Position numbers and translations under genes: made by a program. This document shows, in pieces, positions 17,661 through 25,852 of a DNA stretch of 64,000 nucleotides (positions within the stretch are counted from its first letter, which is position 1; each line of letters opens with the position of its first letter). The notes under the pieces were generated by a model. It had not been told where the DNA came from and searched no databases. It was given only the letters and a program-made list of their open reading frames with translations. The stretch covers positions 18,440 through 82,439 of the forward strand of contig NZ_JAVFJK010000010.1 in the NCBI RefSeq assembly GCF_030908215.1. Direction: 5' to 3'. The DNA comes from Sinomonas sp. ASV486. GTDB taxonomy: Bacteria; Actinomycetota; Actinomycetes; Actinomycetales; Micrococcaceae.

Positions 17661-18590
17661 TCAGCCGGCAGACCAGCCGCACGCCGAGGCGACGAACGCG
17701 TAGATCGCCGCGCGCAGTGCCGTCGGGGCCGCCACCTTGACGACGCCGGAGGCGCCGCCCATCGCAACGGTGAGCGGAACTAAGGTGCCCACCTTGTCCT
17801 CGGCGACTGCGTGCGGATCGCAGCGGGCGGGACGCACTGCGAGACGGACCGTCTTCCCCGGCGCGAGCACGACGCCGCGTGGCCACGGCTGGGCCGGATC
17901 CTCGTCCAGCAGCGTGGTCCCGCCGACCGACGAGAGCGTGAGCGCGCTGACGGACAGGGGAGGGGTCGCGACCGGGATCGGCTCCACGCGGAGCGTCAGG
18001 ACGGCCGTTCCGTTCGTCGGCCCCGGTGTGAGCGCATCGTCGAGGCGCAGGGCCGCGACGGAGGCCACCGCTGCGGCGAAACACCCTTCAGTGTGGATCC
18101 GGGCCAGCACGCCGTGCGGATCGGTGGCCGCCACACGGGTCTCCGTGCCGTCGGCGAGGCGCACGACGACGGAGGGTGCGCCGTCGGGCGACCGGTCCGC
18201 GGTCCCAGCCGATGCTGTTCCGGCAGGCCCCGAGCACCGCGGCGCCGCGGCAACGGCGGGAAGGCTCGTCGTCTGGCCCGTGGTGAAGTCCGTGGAACCG
18301 GTCCAGACGGTTCCGCCGGCGAAGCGCGGATCGTCGAGCTCGGCACGGACCACGGTGAAGGGCGCGCCGCCCGTGTCCGTGAGCTGGAGGACGATGGTCC
18401 CGCTCGCGTAGCCGTCCCGGAACTGGTCCACAGCGGCGGCGAGGGGGAGAGAAGCCGAGGACGGGGATGTGGACGCTGGCGGGTTCGACGCCTGCTTCGG
18501 GGCCGCAGTGACAGAGCATCCTCCGAGGCAGAGGGCGCCAGCCAGTGCAAGCACGCCGAGCGTGCGTGCAGGGGTCGTGGCAGGGGACAT
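17661..18590 (-). CDS. Lipoprotein of unknown function
   Basis: 309 residues with an N-terminal signal peptide and lipobox LGGC (Cys25), followed by a Ser/Pro/Thr linker (about 30-50). The mature part resembles beta-rich secreted domains but matches no family I can name. Four Cys beyond the lipobox (near 118, 169, 259 and 304) could form disulfides. It starts 4 bases after the LysR stop, so it is probably co-transcribed with lysR. A TACCCT hexamer that is part of the lysR end lies 6 bases before the ATG and may be coincidental. Confidence 0.8.
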   Translation of the reverse strand: MSPATTPARTLGVLALAGALCLGGCSVTAAPKQASNPPASTSPSSASLPLAAAVDQFRDGYASGTIVLQLTDTGGAPFTVVRAELDDPRFAGGTVWTGSTDFTTGQTTSLPAVAAAPRCSGPAGTASAGTADRSPDGAPSVVVRLADGTETRVAATDPHGVLARIHTEGCFAAAVASVAALRLDDALTPGPTNGTAVLTLRVEPIPVATPPLSVSALTLSSVGGTTLLDEDPAQPWPRGVVLAPGKTVRLAVRPARCDPHAVAEDKVGTLVPLTVAMGGASGVVKVAAPTALRAAIYAFVASACGWSAG

Positions 18591-18594
18591 GCCC

Positions 18595-19482
18595 TTAGGG
18601 TACGGCCACCGCGATGCCGAGGAACTCCTGCGCGGCAGGCTCGAGGGGGCTCCCCGCGCGCCACACCGCGCGCAGCACGCGTCCGAGCCGAAGGCCCGGA
18701 GTCGGCACCTCGACGAGGCGGCCGGCGCGGATGGCCATCTGGACTGCGAGGCGGCTCACGACGCCGGGGCCGAGCCCGGCGGCGACGCTGGCCGCGAGGG
18801 CCGCATTGCTGCCCACCTCGAACCGGTCGCCGGCGCCGAACGGCGCGAGGGCGAGGTCGGCGGTTTGCCGCGTGCCGGAACCCGGCGCCCGCACCACGAG
18901 CCCGGCCGCGGCGACCGCCTGTGGCGAGACCCCGCCGTCGCGCGCCCAGGCGTGGTCGGGGCGCACGACGACGACGAGCTCGTCGCGCCCCACCTCGAGG
19001 TACCGGAAGCCCGTCTGGATGGTGGGGCCCTCGACGAAGCCCAGGTCCGCGGCGCCCGTGCGCAGGCGGTCGAAGACCTCGTCGGAGTTGCCGACGTCGA
19101 GGGTCGTGGTGACGCCGGCAAGGCGCTGCTGCGCGGTGGCGAGCCACCCGGGCATGAGGTGCTCAGCGACCGTGAGGGAGGCACAGAGGTGGAGCGCCCC
19201 GCGCCCTCCCTCGAGGGCCTGCACCGAACGGGCCACGCTCTCCGCGGCCTCGGCCACCTCGGCCGCGAGTCCCGCTACAACCCGACCGCGGTCCGTGAGC
19301 ATGGTGCCCCTCGGCGTGCGCCGTGCGAGGGGGAATCCTGCGGATCGCTCCATCTGATCGAGCAGCCGCGACGCGTTCGGCTGGGCCATACCCGTGGTCC
19401 GGGCCGCCCCGCCAATGCTCCCCTCGGCCGCGAGGGCAGCAAGGAAGCGGTAATGCCGAAGGTCCCAGTCACGTACGGTCAT
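18595..19482 (-). CDS. LysR-family transcriptional regulator (YeiE/CysB-like context)
   Basis: LysR-type regulator of 295 residues: winged helix in residues 6-65 (FLAALAAEGSIGGAARTTGMAQPNASRLLDQME) and a periplasmic-binding-protein-like effector domain (about 92-290). It is divergent from a YeiH-family gene, the arrangement known for yeiE/yeiH. ATG 19482 gives a canonical N-terminus. TATGCT on the - strand ends 6 bases before the ATG, consistent with a leaderless transcript. A T-N11-A box overlaps this promoter, which fits autoregulation. Confidence 0.9.
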   Translation of the reverse strand: MTVRDWDLRHYRFLAALAAEGSIGGAARTTGMAQPNASRLLDQMERSAGFPLARRTPRGTMLTDRGRVVAGLAAEVAEAAESVARSVQALEGGRGALHLCASLTVAEHLMPGWLATAQQRLAGVTTTLDVGNSDEVFDRLRTGAADLGFVEGPTIQTGFRYLEVGRDELVVVVRPDHAWARDGGVSPQAVAAAGLVVRAPGSGTRQTADLALAPFGAGDRFEVGSNAALAASVAAGLGPGVVSRLAVQMAIRAGRLVEVPTPGLRLGRVLRAVWRAGSPLEPAAQEFLGIAVAVP

Positions 19483-19495
19483 ATCGTCAGCATAT
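19481..19495. promoter_or_regulatory. T-N11-A box in the lysR/yeiH divergent region
   Basis: ATAT-N7-ATAT palindrome containing T(19482)-N11-A(19494), the LysR-type recognition pattern. It overlaps the lysR start codon and its -10-like hexamer (19489-19494), so binding should repress lysR and could control yeiH. Confidence 0.55.
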
Positions 19496-19553
19496 GGGGT
19501 ACATGCCCGATTGCCGTCTACTGGCCCCGCGTGTGCGCCGAGACCATGGAACC

Positions 19554-20573
19554 ATGGCATCCGTACGTCCCGTGACCCCTCCCGAAACGCGCGGGACGTC
19601 CCGCACCGGCCGAGTCCTGCCGGGCCTCGCAGTCGCCGTAGTGGGGGCCGGCGCCGCCGTTGCCGCAGGCACAGCCGTCCCTGGGCTGAGCCCGCTGCTC
19701 GTCGCGATCGTCCTCGGCATCGCAGCGCGCAATCTGGGGCTCCTGCCGGCGAGCCTCGGCGCAGGCCTCGCCGTCGCGGGACGGGTCCCGCTCCGACTCG
19801 GCATCGTGGTGCTCGGCCTGCAGCTCTCGCTGCGGGACCTCGCGGAGCTCGGGTGGGGAATCCCGGCGCTCGCTGTCCTTGTGGTGGTAACGGGCATCGC
19901 CGTGACGCTGCTGCTCGGACGGCTCCTGCGGGTGCCGCGCCGCCAGGCGCTGCTCGTGGCCTGCGGCTTCTCGATCTGCGGGGCGGCGGCCGTTGCGGGT
20001 GTCGAATCGGTCGTCGAGGCCGATGAGGAGGAGACGGTCACCGCCGTCGCCCTTGTGGTCCTCTTCGGAACGCTCATGATCCCCACCGTCCCCCTCCTCG
20101 CAGGGCTCCTCGGGCTCGACGTCCGCACCGGGGCGGTGTGGGCCGGTGCGAGCGTGCACGAGGTTGCCCAGGTCGTCGCCACAGGTGGGCTGCTCGGCGG
20201 GGGAGCGCTGGCCATCGCGGTGACCGTCAAGCTCGCGCGGGTGCTCATGCTCGCGCCCGTCGCCGCCGCCCTGTCGTGGCAGATGCGGAAAAGAGGCACG
20301 GAAAGCGGCAAGCGGCCACCCCTCGTGCCGATCTTCGTGCTCGGGTTCATCGCGCTCGTGGTTGTCCGCACCCTTGTTCCTGTGCCCCCCGCGGTGCTCG
20401 GAGCGGCCTCGGGCCTGCAGACCTTCCTGCTCACGACGGCGATGCTCGGGCTGGGGGCGGGCGTGCGGATCCGTTCACTCGTTGCCCGTGGTGGACGGAC
20501 GTTCGCGCTCGCCGCCGGCTCAACCCTCGCGGTGGCTGCGGTGGGTCTCGCCGGAGCGCTCGTGGTGGCCTGA
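19554..20573 (+). CDS. YeiH/UPF0324-family putative sulfate/sulfonate-type membrane protein
   Basis: 339-residue polytopic membrane protein with about ten hydrophobic segments and the family motifs LLVAIVLGIAARNLG, FSICGAAAVAG and GASVHEVAQVVATGG. The YeiH (PSE) family is often linked to sulfur-compound or anion handling, but transport substrate is unproven. ATG 19554 was chosen as the first start that keeps a short hydrophilic N-terminus; it has no clear Shine-Dalgarno. Probably controlled by the divergent LysR protein. Confidence 0.87.
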   Translation: MASVRPVTPPETRGTSRTGRVLPGLAVAVVGAGAAVAAGTAVPGLSPLLVAIVLGIAARNLGLLPASLGAGLAVAGRVPLRLGIVVLGLQLSLRDLAELGWGIPALAVLVVVTGIAVTLLLGRLLRVPRRQALLVACGFSICGAAAVAGVESVVEADEEETVTAVALVVLFGTLMIPTVPLLAGLLGLDVRTGAVWAGASVHEVAQVVATGGLLGGGALAIAVTVKLARVLMLAPVAAALSWQMRKRGTESGKRPPLVPIFVLGFIALVVVRTLVPVPPAVLGAASGLQTFLLTTAMLGLGAGVRIRSLVARGGRTFALAAGSTLAVAAVGLAGALVVA

Positions 20574-20678
20574 TCGCTCGGAACCAAGTCTGGAAACAGG
20601 CTGAGGGTGACCGCATCCTCAGCTGGATCACAGCTGGGCGCGCTCAAGGGCATAGATGCTGTTCCTACCGTGGGAGGC

Positions 20679-22184
20679 ATGATCAAGGTCAGCCGTCGCC
20701 ACTTCATCCAGGGTGCTGGACTCGCCGTCGTCGGCGCCGTCGCCGGGGCAGGAGTTGCACGTTCGAGCATCTTCCCGCTGCCGCCGAGCGCGGCCGCTGC
20801 TTCGACCCCCACGCCGTCGGCCTCCGCGTCGGCAGGCACGGCCGGGATTCCGGATCGGACGTTCACGAGCACCAAGCTCACTGCGCCGCACGTGAGTGTC
20901 TGGACCGACGCCTCCACCGCAGCAGGCCTCCTGTTCACGGGGCCCATGGGGCACGGGACCAACGGCCTCATCATGGACAACACGGGCGCCCCTGTGTGGA
21001 TGGAGCCGACGGGCGTGGGAGTCACCGACCTGCGCGTGCAGACCTATCGGGGACAGCCCGTCCTGACCTACTGGAGCGGCAAGGGGATCGGCGGCCACGG
21101 AGAAGGCGTTGGCGTCATCAAGGACACCGCGTACAGGACCGTCGCCCAGCTCTCCGCGGGCGCCGGCCTCAAGGCCGACCTCCACGAGTTCACCCTCACT
21201 CAGGCCGGCACCGCACTCATGACCTCGTATCCGACGGTCAAGGCGGACCTGTCCTCGGTGGGCGGCCCCGCCTCGGGCTACATGTACGACTGCCACGTCC
21301 AAGAGGTAGACATCGCCACGGGTGCGCTCCTGTTCGACTGGACCGCGTCGGCCCACATCCCCCTCTCGGAATCGTTCGTCAAGCCCTCGGACGACGCCGC
21401 CGCGAACGGCACGACCTCAGACAAGGCGTTCGATCCCTTCCACATCAACTCCGTGGACCGCCGGCCCGACGGTTACCTCGTCTCGGCGCGCCACACCCAC
21501 ACCGCCTATCTCGTCGGGCAGGGCGGGGACATCATGTGGCGGCTTGGGGGGTCCAGGAGCGACTTCACGATTCCAGCGGACGCGGCATTCGCCTGGCAGC
21601 ATGACGTGCGCCAGCGGTCCGGCGGGGTCGTCAGCATGTTCGACAACCACTACAAGGACGGCACCACGGGAACCTCCCGCGGGCTCATCCTCAACGTCGA
21701 CGAGGCCGCCCGGACGGTCACCCTCAAGCTGGCCCTCGAGCGGGGCGGCCACCGCGGGAACGCCATGGGCAATGTCCAGTTCCTCGACAACGGCCACTAC
21801 ATGGTCGGATGGGGATCCGATCCGGCCGCGACCGAGTTCGCCGCGGACGGGACCGCGGTCTCCGAAGCCACCGGGATCGGCGGCGGCTGCTACCGCGCCT
21901 ACCGGCATGCCTGGAGCGCAACGCCGACGACTCCGCCGGACGTCGCCGTCGTGCAGGGCAACGGTTCGACCATGCAGGCCTTTGCGAGCTGGAACGGCGC
22001 CACCGAGGTGGCGAGCTGGAGATTCCTCGCGGGCGACGACGCCGAGGCGCTCGCCGAGGCGGCCGTCGTCAAGAAGCGCGGTTTCGAGACCACGGCGGCC
22101 GTCGCAGCGGCCGGCCACGTGGCCGTCCAGGCGCTCGACGTGAAAGGCAACGTCCTCGCGACGTCCGCCGTCATCGCAGCGTAG
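20679..22184 (+). CDS. Tat-exported arylsulfotransferase (ASST)-like protein
   Basis: 501 residues. The N-terminus KVSRRHFIQGAGLAVVGAV is a textbook Tat signal (twin Arg at residues 5-6, hydrophobic core, then Ala-rich cleavage region and a Ser/Thr/Pro linker). The rest has the repeated beta-propeller look of the Arylsulfotran_2 family, with DLHEFTLT, DPFHINSV and AWQHDV segments that include conserved His. The natural reaction is unknown; related proteins transfer sulfuryl groups or are uncharacterised. ATG 20679 has GGGAGG unusually close (1 base); an in-frame GTG at 20607 would give an untypically long n-region. Depends on the tatAC system encoded upstream. Confidence 0.82.
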   Translation: MIKVSRRHFIQGAGLAVVGAVAGAGVARSSIFPLPPSAAAASTPTPSASASAGTAGIPDRTFTSTKLTAPHVSVWTDASTAAGLLFTGPMGHGTNGLIMDNTGAPVWMEPTGVGVTDLRVQTYRGQPVLTYWSGKGIGGHGEGVGVIKDTAYRTVAQLSAGAGLKADLHEFTLTQAGTALMTSYPTVKADLSSVGGPASGYMYDCHVQEVDIATGALLFDWTASAHIPLSESFVKPSDDAAANGTTSDKAFDPFHINSVDRRPDGYLVSARHTHTAYLVGQGGDIMWRLGGSRSDFTIPADAAFAWQHDVRQRSGGVVSMFDNHYKDGTTGTSRGLILNVDEAARTVTLKLALERGGHRGNAMGNVQFLDNGHYMVGWGSDPAATEFAADGTAVSEATGIGGGCYRAYRHAWSATPTTPPDVAVVQGNGSTMQAFASWNGATEVASWRFLAGDDAEALAEAAVVKKRGFETTAAVAAAGHVAVQALDVKGNVLATSAVIAA

Positions 22185-22255
22185 GCTGGTGCCCCCGGAC
22201 CGACGTTCCCAAGGCCTGCCGCGGGGCAAGGTCCGGTGAAGGACTGGAGGATGCC

Positions 22256-23257
22256 ATGACCGACCCTCGCCGCGACCACGGCCTCGGCGTCGCGTGCGTG
22301 CTGGGAGCCTCGGTGCTCTGGGGAACCACCGGAACCGCGTCCGCGCTCGCGCCCGCGGTGACTCCGCTCGCGATCGGCGCCGCGTCCATGGGCTTCGGCG
22401 GCCTCCTGCTGGCAGCCACGGCGGGCCGGCAGATCGTGCGGCAGCGCGATTCGCTCGTGCGTTCTTGGCCGCTCGTCGCTCTCGGGGGCGTCGCGGTGCT
22501 CGTGTACGCGCTTGCCTTCTACACGTCCATGCGGCTCGCCGGAGTCGCCGTGGGCACCGCCGTGTCCATCGGCGGCGCGCCCATAGCGGCCGCTCTGCTC
22601 GAGCGCATTGTCGACGGGCGGCGGCTTTCGGCGCGCTGGGTCGGCGGCGCCCTCCTGGGCATCGCGGGCGCAGCCGTGCTCTGTCTAGCGCGCGGCGCCG
22701 TGCCGGGAGGAGCGGAGTCCGGAGCGGCCGCCCCAGAGCAGACGGTTGCCGGCGTGGCACTCGGGGCCGTGGCCGCCGCCTCCTACGCGCTCTACTCCTT
22801 CACGAGCCACCGGATCATGCGCGCCGGGGTGACGTCCCGCGCGGCGGTGGGGGCGACGTTCGGCGTCGCCGCCGTAGGACTCCTCGTGGTGCTCGCCCTG
22901 ACCGGAGGCGCCTTCCTCACTTCATGGACCCATATCGGTGTGGGCGCCTACCTCGCCCTCGTCCCCATGTTCCTCGGCTATGTCCTGTTCGGCTGGGGCC
23001 TCAGCCGCGTGTCTGCGAGCACTGCGACAACGGTGTCGCTGGCGGAACCGGTCGTTGCCGCCGTGCTCGCCGTCCTCGTGGTGGGGGAGAGGCTTCCACC
23101 CGCGGGTTGGGCCGGGATGGCGCTCATCGTCGGGTGCCTCGCCGTCCTGACGGTGCCGATGCCCTCCTGGATGAGGCCGCGACGTCGTGCGCCCCGGGAC
23201 GCGGTCACCACCGGGACCGCCGACGCCGCCGTTGCCGTTGTCGCCCCCGAAGGCTAG
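22256..23257 (+). CDS. EamA/DMT-superfamily transporter
   Basis: 333-residue protein with two EamA repeats, ten predicted membrane helices, of the RhaT/DMT type; export of a small metabolite is likely but the substrate is unknown. Start supported by GGAGG 5 bases upstream. The stop codon is followed after two bases by the PHP-domain gene, so the two form an operon. C-terminal tail (about 300-333) is polar and Ala/Thr-rich. Confidence 0.9.
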   Translation: MTDPRRDHGLGVACVLGASVLWGTTGTASALAPAVTPLAIGAASMGFGGLLLAATAGRQIVRQRDSLVRSWPLVALGGVAVLVYALAFYTSMRLAGVAVGTAVSIGGAPIAAALLERIVDGRRLSARWVGGALLGIAGAAVLCLARGAVPGGAESGAAAPEQTVAGVALGAVAAASYALYSFTSHRIMRAGVTSRAAVGATFGVAAVGLLVVLALTGGAFLTSWTHIGVGAYLALVPMFLGYVLFGWGLSRVSASTATTVSLAEPVVAAVLAVLVVGERLPPAGWAGMALIVGCLAVLTVPMPSWMRPRRRAPRDAVTTGTADAAVAVVAPEG

Positions 23258-23259
23258 CG

Positions 23260-24282
23260 ATGGACCCGGCCGAGGCGCTCCGCGAGATCGCGTTCTGGCT
23301 CGAGCGCGAGCAAGCGGAGGGGTACCGTGTGCGAGCCTTCCGCACCGCCGCCGGGATCGTGGCGGGGATGGCGCCCGACGACGTCGCGGCACGCGCCCGC
23401 GACGGCCGTCTCAAGCGGGTCAAGGGAATCGGCGACCGCACCTTCGCTGTGGTGCGCGAGGCGGTCGACGGCGTGGTGCCCGAGTACCTGCGCGAGCTGC
23501 GGGCCCGTGCCGAAGCGCCGCTCGCCGACGGAGGCGGGGAGCTCCATGCGCTCTTGAAGGGTGACCTGCACGCGCACAGCGACTGGTCCGACGGCGGCGC
23601 ACCGCTGGACGAGATGGCCCAGGCCGCGCGATGGCTGGGTCGCGACTACCAGGCCCTGACCGACCATTCGCCGAGCCTCACGATCGCGCACGGGCTCGAC
23701 GCCGAGCGGCTCGCACTCCAGCTCGACGCCGTAGCCGAGGCGAACGAGGCGCTCGGTGACGGCTTCAGGCTGCTGACGGGCATCGAGGTCGACATCCTCG
23801 AAGACGGGAGCCTGGACCAGACGCGCGAGATGCTCGGGCGGCTCGACGTCGTGGTTGCCAGCGTCCACTCGAAGCTGCGGGCGGAGTCGGGACCGATGAC
23901 GCGGCGCATGCTCTCCGCCGTCGACGACCCGCACACGGACGTGCTCGGTCACTGCACCGGTCGCCTCGTGCAGGGTTCACGGGGCACGCGGCCCGAATCA
24001 CAGTTCGACGCAGCACAGGTCTTCGCGGCCTGCGCTGAGGCGGGAGTCGCGGTGGAGATCAACTCCCGGCCTGAGCGGCAAGACCCGCCCGACCGGCTCA
24101 TCCAGATCGCGCTCGACGCCGGCTGTCTCTTCAGCATCGACAGCGACGCCCACGCGCCGGGCCAGCTCGACTTCCTCCGCTACGGCGCCGCACGGGCCGA
24201 GGCGAATGGCGTGCCTGCCGAGCGGATCGTCACGACGTGGCCGCTGGAGCGGCTGCTCGACTGGACGGGGCGTCACCGCTAG
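23260..24282 (+). CDS. PHP-domain phosphoesterase with N-terminal helix-hairpin-helix
   Basis: 340 residues. The N-terminal 75 residues resemble the 8-kDa/HhH part of family X DNA polymerases (KRVKGIGDRTFAVVREAVDG). The C-terminal PHP domain has the metal motifs GDLHAHSDWSDG (near 103-114), TDHSP, GIEVDILEDG, SVHSKL, GHCTGR, EINSRPERQDPP and DSDAHAPG. This is the layout of PolX-like proteins without the polymerase domain. A role in DNA or nucleotide-phosphate processing is inference. GAAGG lies 6 bases before the ATG. Confidence 0.88.
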   Translation: MDPAEALREIAFWLEREQAEGYRVRAFRTAAGIVAGMAPDDVAARARDGRLKRVKGIGDRTFAVVREAVDGVVPEYLRELRARAEAPLADGGGELHALLKGDLHAHSDWSDGGAPLDEMAQAARWLGRDYQALTDHSPSLTIAHGLDAERLALQLDAVAEANEALGDGFRLLTGIEVDILEDGSLDQTREMLGRLDVVVASVHSKLRAESGPMTRRMLSAVDDPHTDVLGHCTGRLVQGSRGTRPESQFDAAQVFAACAEAGVAVEINSRPERQDPPDRLIQIALDAGCLFSIDSDAHAPGQLDFLRYGAARAEANGVPAERIVTTWPLERLLDWTGRHR

Positions 24283-24459
24283 GTTCTAGACCGGTCCAGT
24301 CGGCGCCCGATTCAGGCCCCGTGCCGTTTCACCCTGCCGAGCTGTGGACTCCGTCACAAAAGAGGCAATATCCGTACCGGTCTAGGTACGATAGTCGGGC
24401 AGGCTCAAGGACGAGACTGCCAGGGCGACGATCCTGACATCAGAGAAAGCATGTGACTC
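24283..24459 (+). other. Intergenic leader before the 58-residue gene
   Basis: 177 bases without a gene. It contains an inverted pair CTAGACCGGT (24286-24295) and ACCGGTCTAG (24376-24385) and the promoter/dyad described separately; it is less G+C-rich than its neighbours. Confidence 0.5.
24373..24392 (+). promoter_or_regulatory. Dyad CGTACC-N6-GGTACG overlapping a -10-like TACGAT
   Basis: Perfect 6-bp inverted repeat at 24373-24390; TACGAT (24387-24392) would be the -10 of a promoter starting about 60 bases before the small gene. A repressor site is a reasonable inference. Confidence 0.4.
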
Positions 24460-24636
24460 ATGACCGTTGACTCCCACTCCGTGTCCCTCAAGATCTGGGA
24501 TCCCGCCACCGTGGACCACGCTCTCGAAGAGGCCATCTCCCACGTGTCGGCCAAGGCCGGCGCCCACCGCGACCATGTCAAGGTGACCCGCAGCGGCCCC
24601 GACGTCTTCACGGTCCACGTCGGCGACCTCGCCTGA
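24460..24636 (+). CDS. Conserved-looking 58-residue protein of unknown function
   Basis: Short open frame of 58 residues beginning MTVDSHSVSLKIWDPATVDH and ending in DVFTVHVGDLA. Third codon positions are almost all G or C, as in real genes here. Predicted to be a small soluble alpha/beta protein (one central helix with HALEEAISHVSAKAG, then two strands). The ribosome-binding site is weak (GAGAAAG). It has its own upstream promoter-like region and a strong terminator 24 bases after the stop, so it is a one-gene unit. No function can be assigned. Confidence 0.7.
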   Translation: MTVDSHSVSLKIWDPATVDHALEEAISHVSAKAGAHRDHVKVTRSGPDVFTVHVGDLA

Positions 24637-24659
24637 CCGGACGCACCAACAGCTTTCCA

Positions 24660-24692
24660 GGGCGCCGCTCCAGCTTTGCTGGGGCGGCGCCC
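24660..24692 (+). terminator. Terminator of the 58-residue gene
   Basis: Stem of 15 pairs (GGGCGCCGC-T-CCAGC and GCTGG-G-GCGGCGCCC) around a TTT loop, followed by a mildly T-rich stretch. Confidence 0.85.
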
Positions 24693-24772
24693 TCTGTCTT
24701 TGCGCCCGTTCCTGTGAGGGGCGGGTCCAAAGGCACTTCCCTTGGGCTGGCGAGTGGGCGCAGGGTTGCCCC

Positions 24773-25828
24773 ATGGCCGGTCCAGCGGGGGATGGCGGCG
24801 CACGACGGCGCAGGGTCCGCTCGCGCGTGCTGCTCGCCGCCGTCGTTCTCGTGGTGGTGGTCGGGGCCGTAGTGGCAGCCTTCCTGCTCATGTCACCGCG
24901 GGCCACGCCGCCCGCGGGAAGCCCGAGTCCCACGCCAACGGCGTCGGCCAGCGAGACGGTTTCCTCCAGCCCGTCGGCGACACTTCCCCCACTGGCGTCC
25001 GGGGCCATGAACATCCTCGTCCTGGGCAGTGACATCCGAGGGAACGCCCGCGATGCCGTGGCCCGCCAGGAAGCCGGTGGCGGGGTCGTCGACCAGCGCT
25101 CGGACATGATCATGCTGATCCACGTCCCCGCCGACCGCTCCCGGGTCTTCGGCATCTCGATCATGCGCGACACATGGGTCACGATCGCCGGGCACGGCCA
25201 GGCGAAGATCAATGCCGCGCTGGCTCTGGGCGGCCCGAGGCTCGCAGCGGATACGGTCGCCGCAATGCTTTCGACCAGGATCGACCATTACGCGATGCTC
25301 GACTTCGACGGGTTCAAGGCCATCACCGACGCGCTCGGCGGCGTTGACGTCAACGTCCCGCTCGCGTTCACGGCCACGTTCGACACGCACCACGCCTTCG
25401 CCCAGGGCTTGAATCATCTGGATGGACAGGCCGCGCTCGAATTCGTGCGCGAGCGCTACGCCTTCGCCGACGGCGACTACCAGCGTGTACGCGACCAGCA
25501 GGCGTTCGTCCGTTCGCTCGTGGCACAGCTGCTGACCACCGGCCGGGTGCGCGGACCGGCCGAGGCGATGGGCGCCGTCGCCCTCGCTTCGCCGTACGTG
25601 ATCACGGATCAAGGCCTCGATGCCACCGGGATCGCGGCACTCGGCTACGGCCTGCGCGGGATCGATCCGGCAGCGGACGTCTTCTTCACGCTGCCGACGG
25701 CGGGGACTGGCACCTCGGCGGACGGGCAGTCGATTGTAGTGCCGGACGACGCGGGGATCGCCGAGGTCGCAGCGGCGTTGGCCCGAGACGACCTCGGCGG
25801 GTACGCGGCAGCCCACGGGCTCGGATAG
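24773..25828 (+). CDS. LytR-CpsA-Psr (LCP) family cell-wall glycopolymer ligase
   Basis: Membrane-anchored phosphotransferase that attaches lipid-linked glycopolymers to peptidoglycan. 351 residues: a basic N-terminus, one membrane helix (about 17-40), a Pro/Ser/Thr linker (44-75) and an extracytoplasmic LCP domain (about 78-290) with NILVLGSDIR, RSDMIMLIHV, SIMRDTWVTIAGHGQAKINAA, LGGVDVNVP and FVRERYAFADGDYQRVRDQQ, which include the conserved Arg/Asp residues of the pyrophosphate site. It lacks the C-terminal LytR_C domain found in the second LCP protein of this window. Confidence 0.92.
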   Translation: MAGPAGDGGARRRRVRSRVLLAAVVLVVVVGAVVAAFLLMSPRATPPAGSPSPTPTASASETVSSSPSATLPPLASGAMNILVLGSDIRGNARDAVARQEAGGGVVDQRSDMIMLIHVPADRSRVFGISIMRDTWVTIAGHGQAKINAALALGGPRLAADTVAAMLSTRIDHYAMLDFDGFKAITDALGGVDVNVPLAFTATFDTHHAFAQGLNHLDGQAALEFVRERYAFADGDYQRVRDQQAFVRSLVAQLLTTGRVRGPAEAMGAVALASPYVITDQGLDATGIAALGYGLRGIDPAADVFFTLPTAGTGTSADGQSIVVPDDAGIAEVAAALARDDLGGYAAAHGLG

Positions 25829-25839
25829 TCGACCCCGCC

Positions 25840-25845
25840 TAGACT
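25840..25845 (+). promoter_or_regulatory. -10-like TAGACT of the UvrA-paralog gene
   Basis: TAGACT ends 7 bases before the ATG at 25853 and no Shine-Dalgarno is present, which suggests a leaderless transcript. Confidence 0.4.
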
Positions 25846-25852
25846 GGGCGCC

